Source: Polynucleobacter meluiroseus (GTDB taxonomy: Bacteria; Bacteroidota; Bacteroidia; Flavobacteriales_D; Crocinitomicaceae). Taken from it: a stretch of DNA of 8,123 nt. The stretch covers positions 1 through 8,123 of the forward strand of contig CALQBB020000022.1 in assembly GCA_943328715.2 (NCBI GenBank), read 5' to 3'. A program made the position numbers and the translations under genes. Below are positions 1-6,740 of this stretch, piece by piece. Every line of letters begins with the position of its first letter. Within the stretch, counting starts at the first letter, position 1. The notes below the pieces were generated by a model, which was not told where the DNA came from, searched no databases, and was given only the letters and a program-made list of their open reading frames with translations.

Positions 1-877
1 CTTTTTGAGCAGCTGTTCCTCTTGCATTCACGAGTGAACGTAGGGAATCACCACTTAATACATCTGCATACTTCGCGATTGTTGATTGAGAAATCTTTGT
101 GTCCAAAACAATTTTCAATGGAGCATTTTTTCCCCCATCACCTTTTTTGGTAGTGATGATGATGACACCATTCGCCGCACGTGAACCGTAGATTGCTGTT
201 GCTGACGCATCTTTTAAAACTACGAATGAAGCGATGTCATTTGGATTGATCAACGAAAGTGGATTTGCAACACCTGCAATTCCTCCGTTATCTAACGGCA
301 CTCCATCGACAACGATTAATGGATCATTACTCGCGTTGATGGAAGTTCCACCGCGTAAACGCAAGGTACTACCAGAACCTGGAGCTCCATCGTTCGATGT
401 CACTTTTAATCCGGCAACTTTACCCATGATTAATTGCTCGGGGGTAGATAATGAACCTTGAACGAAGTTTTTCTCATTAATGACTGTTGCAGCACCTGTT
501 AAATCTTTCGTACGAGAGGTACCGTATCCAATTACGACTACTTCATCCTCATCTTTCGCTTTCGAGTGTAAGGTAACGTCTTTAATCAAAGCTTGATTCT
601 CTTGTACTACAACTGTTTCTTTAATCGTCTCCATTCCCATGAAGCGGTAAATTAAGGTATAGCTTCCAGCTGTCAATCCTTTGATTTCGTAGAAACCTTT
701 ATCATTGGACATAGCGCCTTTGGACTTACCCTCTACTGTAACCGATGCGTTATACAATGCCTTTCCTTCAGCATCGTTAATCATCCCTTTTACACTTGCA
801 TTTTGAGCAAAAGAAACAATTGAAACGAGCATAAAACTGGCAAAAACAGCAAAAGTTCGTGTAATTTTTTGAACCAT
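1..877 (-). CDS. SusC/RagA-type TonB-dependent outer-membrane receptor, N-terminal part (cut by window edge)
   Basis: This is the outer-membrane channel of a SusCD-type glycan importer, which takes up oligosaccharides with energy from TonB-ExbBD. Only the first 292 codons are visible. The family is usually about 1000 residues, so the beta-barrel lies outside the window. In order it shows a signal peptide (residues 1-24, predicted cut SFA|Q), a carboxypeptidase-regulatory-like beta-sandwich (about 25-103, with the NDKGFYEI and GSYTL motifs), a TonB-box-like segment DEVVVIGYGT (111-120), and a plug domain with the SusC signatures LRLRGGTSI, PLIVVDGVPLD, LKDASATAIYGSRAANGV and IIITTKKG (about 172-245). 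The ATG at 877 is chosen because it gives a complete signal peptide directly downstream of a strong promoter. A SusD partner would be expected downstream. The alpha-glucan substrate is inferred from the enzymes upstream, not from this sequence. Confidence 0.96.
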   Translation of the reverse strand, partial: MVQKITRTFAVFASFMLVSIVSFAQNASVKGMINDAEGKALYNASVTVEGKSKGAMSNDKGFYEIKGLTAGSYTLIYRFMGMETIKETVVVQENQALIKDVTLHSKAKDEDEVVVIGYGTSRTKDLTGAATVINEKNFVQGSLSTPEQLIMGKVAGLKVTSNDGAPGSGSTLRLRGGTSINASNDPLIVVDGVPLDNGGIAGVANPLSLINPNDIASFVVLKDASATAIYGSRAANGVIIITTKKGDGGKNAPLKIVLDTKISQSTIAKYADVLSGDSLRSLVNARGTAAQK

Positions 878-916
878 AGAAGTAATTTTAGTTTATAAAT
901 TTTAGGTTTTGAAAGT

Positions 917-947
917 CAAATATATTTTTTATTTTTCTTAATGTCAA
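917..947 (-). promoter_or_regulatory. Bacteroidota-type promoter for the susC-like gene
   Basis: Read on the minus strand, TTG (947-945) is followed after 20 bases by TATATTTG (924-917). The second element is a perfect match to the TAnnTTTG -7 box, and the first matches the -33 TTG box used by the Bacteroidota primary sigma factor. The start codon lies 39 bases beyond the -7 box, giving a short A/T-rich leader without a Shine-Dalgarno sequence, which is normal in this phylum. The promoter implies that susC can be transcribed apart from the enzyme genes upstream. Spacing and motif are seen directly; activity is inferred. Confidence 0.8.
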
Positions 948-954
948 GTTGACA
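942..954. promoter_or_regulatory. Perfect palindrome over the -33 box, candidate operator
   Basis: TGTCAA-G-TTGACA on the plus strand is a perfect 6-1-6 inverted repeat. It contains the TTG of the -33 element of the susC-like promoter, where a bound dimeric regulator would block or alter RNA polymerase binding. It is unlikely to be an intrinsic terminator for the GH31 gene: as RNA it allows only a 5-bp stem with a 3-base loop, and an A-rich rather than U-rich run follows on the transcribed strand. No regulator gene lies in the window, so the binding protein is unknown. Confidence 0.4.
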
Positions 955-966
955 CATAGATTTTTA

Positions 967-3423
967 TCACCAATTCAATTGAATGTTTTGAACTTCTTCT
1001 GTTAAAGTCATTTGCAGCTTGATTTTTTGGTCAACAACTTCGAATTTCATTTTCTTTCCATTCACAGAAATACTTTTTGGGATGCGGGCTGAATGAATCT
1101 CCACACCAAATACAAAGTCATGTTTCAGCATTTTTGTACCGTAGTTCGGATCGAAGGAAAGCTTCGTTTTTTTTGCTTTCTGGAACATGCTCATTTGAAG
1201 CAATTTATACGCTCCTTTTTCGTAGGCTTCATTCGTTAAGCCATCATCTTCGTACCAAATTCCTTGGCTCTCTGTTAATTCAGGCGCATCGTAGTAGTGA
1301 ATCGTCACCATTGTATCCGAATAAGACTCGGTTGATTGAATGATTGGCGACATCGGTACGAATGACCCACCTTTTACCAAAACAGGAATCGAGGACAAAT
1401 CTTCACCCATCAAGAATGTCTGTTCTTTTTTCACCGTGGTTGCATGTGCTTTTTCATAATCCTTCAACTTGGAATCTGGCACATAGGTTAATTCGGTGCT
1501 TTTTAATGATTTTAAGACTAGTCCAGACTTTAAATCATACCACGTTCCGCCTGGCGCATGCACCACTTGAATGGGAACAGAATTCGCTTCTATCTTTTTT
1601 GTAATGGGCTTTACCAAAAAGCAACTTCCCCACATGTACTCATCAGCGATGGACTCTGACCATTTCGCGCTAAGGTCCTCCATGAAAACAGGACGCATTA
1701 ACGGAGTTCCATGTACGTGGTTTTCAAATGCCAATGAATAATTGTAAGGTAGCATTTGATAACGCAATTCAATCGCTTCTTTCGCTAGTTGTTTTGTTTT
1801 TTCGTCTTTAAAAATCGCTTCGCTTGCTACTTCTTCTTGTCCGTGTGGACGAAAAACCGGTTGAAAAACGCCATACTGCAACCAGCGAACATACAATTCT
1901 GGGTCATCGTTCGCGCCACCGAATCCACCTAAATCTGAGTGCATGTAAGCGATTCCCTGCAAGCCCATTTGCAACGTGATTTCCATTTGTGGACGCAATC
2001 CACCCCAGGTACGATTCACATCACCTGACCATGGAATAATCCCAAAACGTTGTGTTCCCGTACTTCCAGAACGCATCAAGATAAATGGACGCTCATTGGG
2101 ATAATCTTTCTGGTATCCTTCGTAAATCAGTTTAGCCCATTCGTGTCCGTAAATGTTGTGCACCTCATCCGCGTACCCAACTGCATGCTTTAATTTGGCT
2201 GGATGTACCTCTGGCTCTCCCAAGTCTCCCCAGAATCCACGTGCTCCATAATTGTGTAGTTCTTTGTAAATGTCCCAAAACCAAGTTCGTGCTTCTGGTT
2301 TAAACAAGTCTAGTAATCCCGTGTTTCCGAAATAGAAATCGTACGTGAATGGAGCACCAAGTTCATTGGTTCCAAGTATTTTTTTATCACTCGCTTCCTG
2401 CCATTTTTTCGATGTTGTGAGAATAAATGGTTCCGTAATCAGGACAGTTTTCACCCCTTGATTTTTGAAATCGATGATCATTTCCTTTGGGTGCGGAAAG
2501 GAGTCCGTATAGAATGAAAAATTTCCTAGTGTTCCTTGAATTTCTTTTCCAAACCAATAAAGATCGAAGATGATGGCATCTAAAGGAATCGAATCTTTTC
2601 GAAATTGATTCACGACATTCCTCGCCTCTGCCTCAGAATGATACCCGAAACGACTCGCGAAATTTCCAAATACCCAACGCGGCGGCATGGGCTGATGTCC
2701 GGTTAAGTTCGTGTATTCTGACAAGAGGTCTTTCCAATCATCCCCGACAATGACTTGATAGGTTTTGCGTCCACCGATCGTTTCATAGGTCAAGACATTG
2801 TTCTTTTTAGAATCTAAATCCAAATAGCCAATCTGCGCATTATCAAAATGAATGGCATAACATTTATTCGAAACGACCATTGGCATGGTGTAATTCATGA
2901 GCTCCGAATGTTCTTCGTAACCGTAATGCGCACGGTTATAAAGTTGCAAGCGGTATCCACGACGATTCATTCCTAATGCGCGTGCCCCAGCACCATACAG
3001 CATCTCGTCCGTTGTTAAGTTGAAATGAATTTTCTCTGAATCTTCCGATTTTTCATATCCCCAGTTTTCCGAAATCACCGGTTTGTCATGGTGCCAATAA
3101 GAGATCTGAAATGGTTTTTGTTGAATGTTCACGGTTAATCCTGCGGAAGTTGTTAAACGAACAACACCTGTCGATTGACTTAACTGAAGCATGTCTGTTG
3201 CAACCGAAGCCACCACTGCATGAGAATTCACAGGATGCTTTTGTCCGTTTGGTATAAAGGTCGTTTCAACCATTTTCTCAGAATATGCCGAAAAATAATA
3301 CACACCATCAGAAACAACTACTTTGTATCCATTTGTCGATTTTTCTACGGAGACAAATTGTCGATTGGCATTTTGTCCCCAACTAAGCGTAGAAACAAAA
3401 AGAAATAAAATGAGGTTTTTCAT
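967..3423 (-). CDS. GH31 family alpha-glucosidase, secreted to the periplasm
   Basis: This 818-residue protein is predicted to remove glucose from the non-reducing ends of malto-oligosaccharides. It has a signal peptide (residues 1-16, WG|Q cut) with no lipobox Cys and no T9SS tail, so the periplasm is the likely location. An N-terminal beta-sandwich of GH31 type (about 20-240) precedes the (beta/alpha)8 barrel, which starts around MPPRWVFGNF (246-255). The nucleophile motif GFWGDLGEPE gives Asp400 and the acid/base motif PWSGDVNRTW gives Asp468. HSDLGGF (495-501) and RPHGQE (525-530) are further active-site-region motifs of the family. The C-terminal beta-domains include a DUF5110-like part with YYDAPE and WYEDDG. 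Length and domain order are typical and no catalytic residue is missing. Its ATG follows the stop of the GH13 gene by 2 bases, so it is co-transcribed. Alpha-glucosidase is the best call from context; GH31 also contains alpha-xylosidases and other specificities that cannot be excluded. Confidence 0.93.
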   Translation of the reverse strand: MKNLILFLFVSTLSWGQNANRQFVSVEKSTNGYKVVVSDGVYYFSAYSEKMVETTFIPNGQKHPVNSHAVVASVATDMLQLSQSTGVVRLTTSAGLTVNIQQKPFQISYWHHDKPVISENWGYEKSEDSEKIHFNLTTDEMLYGAGARALGMNRRGYRLQLYNRAHYGYEEHSELMNYTMPMVVSNKCYAIHFDNAQIGYLDLDSKKNNVLTYETIGGRKTYQVIVGDDWKDLLSEYTNLTGHQPMPPRWVFGNFASRFGYHSEAEARNVVNQFRKDSIPLDAIIFDLYWFGKEIQGTLGNFSFYTDSFPHPKEMIIDFKNQGVKTVLITEPFILTTSKKWQEASDKKILGTNELGAPFTYDFYFGNTGLLDLFKPEARTWFWDIYKELHNYGARGFWGDLGEPEVHPAKLKHAVGYADEVHNIYGHEWAKLIYEGYQKDYPNERPFILMRSGSTGTQRFGIIPWSGDVNRTWGGLRPQMEITLQMGLQGIAYMHSDLGGFGGANDDPELYVRWLQYGVFQPVFRPHGQEEVASEAIFKDEKTKQLAKEAIELRYQMLPYNYSLAFENHVHGTPLMRPVFMEDLSAKWSESIADEYMWGSCFLVKPITKKIEANSVPIQVVHAPGGTWYDLKSGLVLKSLKSTELTYVPDSKLKDYEKAHATTVKKEQTFLMGEDLSSIPVLVKGGSFVPMSPIIQSTESYSDTMVTIHYYDAPELTESQGIWYEDDGLTNEAYEKGAYKLLQMSMFQKAKKTKLSFDPNYGTKMLKHDFVFGVEIHSARIPKSISVNGKKMKFEVVDQKIKLQMTLTEEVQNIQLNW

Positions 3424-3425
3424 CT

Positions 3426-5330
3426 TTATTTAAGTTCTAGAATGTAAGCAGTTTTTGCAGGAATGACCGCTGTTTTGAGGTCAAAATTTACCGTTTGATG
3501 TGTCAGTACATCCACTCCTGTTTCTTTGCCTTGAATCATTTCTTGATAACGGTCCCAACGAATCGTTTCCTCCTTCGTAGAATTATTGATCACGACCAAA
3601 ACGACTTGTTTCCCTGGCATATCGTACATGCCATTTGGTTCCTTGTAGCGCGCATACACATACACGTTATTTTCGGGAACATACTGCATCAATTTGCCTT
3701 CGTGAATGATTTTGTTGTTCTTTCTCCAATTCAACAAAGACTTGGTAAACTGAAAATATGCTTCCTCTTCAGGAGTTCTACCTGTTTGATACGCATGGCA
3801 TTGGGCATCTTCGCTACTGCAAAAACCAGTGTGCCTGTCAGCTGCCCATCCACCCGGGAAATCTTTACGGATGTCTGCATCACCCAAATCTTTACTTCCT
3901 TTCATTCCGATTTCAGATCCATAATAAATCTGCGGGATACCCCTAGTTGTAGAAATGAGCGTAAGTGCTAATTTGTAATCTGCAATGTTTGGACAATACT
4001 CATTGAAACGTTTGGTGTCATGATTTTCAAAAAACACGAGCAAGTTGGAAGGGTCTTTGTACAGGAAATCGTTGGCAACATTGTCGTAAAATCGCACCAT
4101 TCCTTTGTCCCAATCTTGTTTCGTTTCATTAAACGCCTGCATGAACGCGTCGTGCATCGTAAAATCCATCACCGTTGGAAGGTAACTGTTGTACGAGTCA
4201 ATCGCTCCAACGGGACTGTCTTTTTGCCAATAGGACATTTGTGCTTGATTGTGCATCCAAACTTCGCCCATGATGTTCAAGCGTGGATATTCATCTGTGA
4301 TTGCTTTTGTCCAAACAGAAATGGCTTCTTTATCGTTGTAGGAATAGGTATCCACACGAAGTCCATCTAATTGCGCATACTCAATCCACCAAATGGTATT
4401 TTGAATCAAGTAGGTTAACAAAATTGGATTGGATTGATTCATATCTGGCATCGTTGTGTCGAACCAACCATCCTCTGATGCACCTTTATCCTTTTGCGAG
4501 GCATGTGGATCCATTTGGGTACTCGTGCGGTAGCTCGAACGTGTGAACGAAGGAAATTGATGAATCCAGTCTTGCGATGGCAAATCTTTAATCATCCAGT
4601 GCTTACTGGACCAGTGATTCGGGACTTCGTCTTTGATCACTTTCAATCCTTGTCGATGCGCTTCAAGTACCATCTCTTTGTACCAAGAGTTGGTTCCATA
4701 ACGCGGGTCGATTTTATACAAATCGGATTGTGCGTATCCATGGTACGAATAGGTCTCCTCGTTATCTTCTAACATAGGTGTTGTCCAAATGGCTGTTGCA
4801 CCAAGTTCTTTGATGTAATTTAAATGTTGAATAATTCCCATGATGTCTCCCCCGTGACGTCCACCAGGATTCGAACGATCTGCCACTTCTTTCGTGTCAG
4901 GATGCGTGTCTAATCCTTCATTGGCATTCGCAAAGCGATCTGGCATTAAGAGGTAAACGACATCCGCGGAAGTATAACTTTCACGTTGCGCACTATTGCT
5001 CATCCGTTCTTCTAACTTGAAGTCAAAATGTGTGATTTCTTTTTTCTTGTCGATGAGTTTAATCGGATAAGTACCGGCAACTTTGTCTTTCGTTTCAACC
5101 GTCACAAACAAATAATTCGGATTTTCAGTCTTCACGATTCCGATGATTGGTAATCCTGAAACCTGCACTTGATAGTTAGCAATATTGGGGCCATGTAACA
5201 AGATTTGAACTTCATGGTGTTCCATTCCAGCCCACCAATTTGCTGGCTCAACATGTGTTAAGATTTGTGCATTCACTTGAAGGACACAAAATAGGACGAT
5301 TGATAAAAAGTAACCCTTATTCATATTCAT
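3426..5330 (-). CDS. GH13 cyclomaltodextrinase/neopullulanase-type alpha-amylase, periplasmic
   Basis: This enzyme is predicted to hydrolyse cyclodextrins, maltodextrins or pullulan-type fragments. With the start chosen here it has 634 residues: signal peptide (1-21, NA|Q), a cyclomaltodextrinase N-terminal beta-domain (about 22-110, starting with VEPANWWAGM), the GH13 barrel (about 120-545) and a C-terminal beta-domain. The catalytic set is complete: region I DEVPNH (234-239), GLRVD with nucleophile Asp327, MGEVW with acid/base Glu356, ENHD with Asp438, and the region V-like MPDMNQ. It resembles Flavobacterium cyclomaltodextrinase and Bacteroides SusA more than surface SusG, since there is no lipobox and no T9SS tail. 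The frame is open to an ATG at 5357, but that start puts a charged, polar stretch before the signal peptide. ATGs at 5330 or 5324 give a normal one and overlap the cotH-like stop by 14 or 8 bases. A small loop with two cysteines (504 and 511) looks like an insertion. Confidence 0.93.
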   Translation of the reverse strand: MNMNKGYFLSIVLFCVLQVNAQILTHVEPANWWAGMEHHEVQILLHGPNIANYQVQVSGLPIIGIVKTENPNYLFVTVETKDKVAGTYPIKLIDKKKEITHFDFKLEERMSNSAQRESYTSADVVYLLMPDRFANANEGLDTHPDTKEVADRSNPGGRHGGDIMGIIQHLNYIKELGATAIWTTPMLEDNEETYSYHGYAQSDLYKIDPRYGTNSWYKEMVLEAHRQGLKVIKDEVPNHWSSKHWMIKDLPSQDWIHQFPSFTRSSYRTSTQMDPHASQKDKGASEDGWFDTTMPDMNQSNPILLTYLIQNTIWWIEYAQLDGLRVDTYSYNDKEAISVWTKAITDEYPRLNIMGEVWMHNQAQMSYWQKDSPVGAIDSYNSYLPTVMDFTMHDAFMQAFNETKQDWDKGMVRFYDNVANDFLYKDPSNLLVFFENHDTKRFNEYCPNIADYKLALTLISTTRGIPQIYYGSEIGMKGSKDLGDADIRKDFPGGWAADRHTGFCSSEDAQCHAYQTGRTPEEEAYFQFTKSLLNWRKNNKIIHEGKLMQYVPENNVYVYARYKEPNGMYDMPGKQVVLVVINNSTKEETIRWDRYQEMIQGKETGVDVLTHQTVNFDLKTAVIPAKTAYILELK

Positions 5331-6738
5331 ATAGTTGTTTAACCGATCCATTTTCATAGCTCACAATTTTGATGCAATTTTTCGTGTTCAATGGTATTTC
5401 TCTGCCCAATACATCTACTGCCTTCATTGCTTTGAGCGTATTTTCAGACGCAAATTCTTCCAATCCTGATGTACATGGATTCTGAATGTTTTGGTAGGCC
5501 AAAACTTGACTGTTGGCAGAACTATGTCTGTTTTGAATGTACTCGCTTATTGATTGTGTGACGTGAAATCCCCATGCTTGATTGATGGCAGACAAGAAAT
5601 CCTGATCTGTAAATCCATAATCGTAGCCTTTGTAGTCATCGAGCAAAGCTGCACTCGCGATTAAATTTTGTTTTGCTTGAAGGCTGCTCATCATACTTGA
5701 ATGAATGAAATAATTTGTTAGAATGTCCTTCATGTGGTAATTAAATCGATCCTTAAAATACGGAACCGCCAATAATTTTGAATAGAGTGGTCGATTGGCA
5801 TTTGCCCAAGTGTAAATGTTGCGTGTGGACCAATTGACATTGAACCAATCGATTCCGAAGGTATTGTCTAGATCGTATTCCATGAAGATGAACTTACCAT
5901 CCGAAGGACGTTCGTATAGAAAATAGTTGTTTTTGTTGTAGGCATATCCGTCCCATTGTCCAATCAATATTTCCACCGCAAGTGTGCGCAAATACGTATC
6001 CACGTCGAAAACATCCTGTATTTCACAAACAAAATTGGCGTTTGCGGAATTGTACAAAACCTCAATCAAATGAATCAGTCCTGAATAATCGTTTACCGCC
6101 TCATTCGTTTTCAATTTGTAGGTATTTTGGTAATACGTTGGATTTGTTCCGTGATAGGTTAAATCAGAGCCATAAAAACATTTAAAGAGGTTGCCCGTAT
6201 TGTCGTTTGGAAATCTTTTTTGAATAAATTCTTCATCAAAATGTTCGATGTGGATATACAATCCTTTGTATTCATTGTTGATGTATAACTTCACATAACT
6301 GGATCGAGCCGATGGAAGTCCGCACGCTGTCAATAAATCATAGGAGACTTTCGACCGTAATATGGAAACATCGTTATGCTCTCCATTCAACTTCATTTTC
6401 TCTAATCCGCGGTATTTTCTACCTGGAACATAGCTATTGAATGACAATTCAAAGGACTTTTTCGCTGCATCCCTTGACGTATTTCCACGAACATGTATTC
6501 CGACATTCGTCAAGGTATCTTGAACAGCACTGGAGGAATAAATGACCGAAGCAACAAAGGGGTAATCGGAATAAACGCTATCAGCTACCATCGTTTGCGC
6601 ATCGACTGCGGACATGGTAACATAAACGCTAGCCACTTCATACTGAAGGAAGGCGTTGTTATTGGGAGGATGTACGAATTGAGCTTTGACACTCAATTCC
6701 ATGAAGATGAAAAGGACAAAAATGCAAATGGACTTCAT
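5317..6738 (-). CDS. CotH-family kinase-like secreted protein
   Basis: This 473-residue protein has a signal peptide (1-19, KA|Q) and a CotH domain (about 75-345). The family is named after the Bacillus spore-coat protein CotH, an atypical kinase that phosphorylates exported coat proteins. Visible family motifs are HVRGNTSR (82-89), KKSFEL (93-98), KLNGEHND with LRSK (116-130), GLYIHIEHFDEEF (159-171), WDGYAYNKNNYFLY (262-275) and MEYDLDNTFG (286-295). By analogy with CotH, Asp263 would be the catalytic aspartate and Asp289/Asp291 the metal ligands, so the kinase core appears intact. The last 45 residues contain DVLGREIPL and YENGSVKQLY, which resemble the end of a T9SS-type tail without its PNP motif. 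The start ATG overlaps the stop of the upstream GH13 gene by one base, so the protein is made with the amylases. Its substrate is unknown. A purely structural or pseudokinase role remains possible. Confidence 0.88.
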   Translation of the reverse strand: MKSICIFVLFIFMELSVKAQFVHPPNNNAFLQYEVASVYVTMSAVDAQTMVADSVYSDYPFVASVIYSSSAVQDTLTNVGIHVRGNTSRDAAKKSFELSFNSYVPGRKYRGLEKMKLNGEHNDVSILRSKVSYDLLTACGLPSARSSYVKLYINNEYKGLYIHIEHFDEEFIQKRFPNDNTGNLFKCFYGSDLTYHGTNPTYYQNTYKLKTNEAVNDYSGLIHLIEVLYNSANANFVCEIQDVFDVDTYLRTLAVEILIGQWDGYAYNKNNYFLYERPSDGKFIFMEYDLDNTFGIDWFNVNWSTRNIYTWANANRPLYSKLLAVPYFKDRFNYHMKDILTNYFIHSSMMSSLQAKQNLIASAALLDDYKGYDYGFTDQDFLSAINQAWGFHVTQSISEYIQNRHSSANSQVLAYQNIQNPCTSGLEEFASENTLKAMKAVDVLGREIPLNTKNCIKIVSYENGSVKQLYEYE

Positions 6739-6740
6739 TA
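6736..6740 (-). other. TAATG stop-start overlap between the T9SS GH13 gene and the cotH-like gene
   Basis: The stop codon of the GH13 gene (6740-6738) and the ATG of the cotH-like gene (6738-6736) share one base. This arrangement commonly supports re-initiation by the same ribosome, so translation of the kinase-like protein is probably tied to that of the secreted amylase. Confidence 0.85.

Larger units (their letters stand above)
878..966 (-). other. Intergenic region between the GH31 gene and the susC-like gene
   Basis: This 89-base A/T-rich gap is the only real intergenic space in the window. It holds the promoter and palindrome listed separately. I see no stable G/C-rich hairpin followed by a U-run on the minus strand, so read-through from the four-gene enzyme operon into susC is possible in addition to initiation at the local promoter. 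Confidence 0.6.

Noticed and set aside
234..461. A 75-codon plus-strand open frame
   Set aside because: It is antisense to the plug domain of the SusC-like receptor, whose minus-strand translation gives all the family signatures.
942..954. Palindrome as an intrinsic terminator of the GH31 transcript
   Set aside because: The RNA stem would be at most 5 bp with a 3-base loop, it is not G/C rich, and the following transcribed bases are A-rich rather than a U-run.
3495..3971. A 158-codon plus-strand open frame
   Set aside because: It lies wholly antisense to the well-supported GH13 gene, its translation has no recognisable domain, and it has no promoter of its own. It is a shadow of the minus-strand coding sequence.
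4020..4370. A 116-codon plus-strand open frame
   Set aside because: It is antisense to the catalytic core of the same GH13 gene, with low-complexity hydrophobic and His-rich content and no family resemblance.
5317..6738. CotH-like gene as a phage or mobile-element passenger
   Set aside because: No inverted repeats, integrase or transposase remnants flank it, its base composition looks like that of its neighbours, and the one-base and short overlaps indicate long-term membership in the operon.
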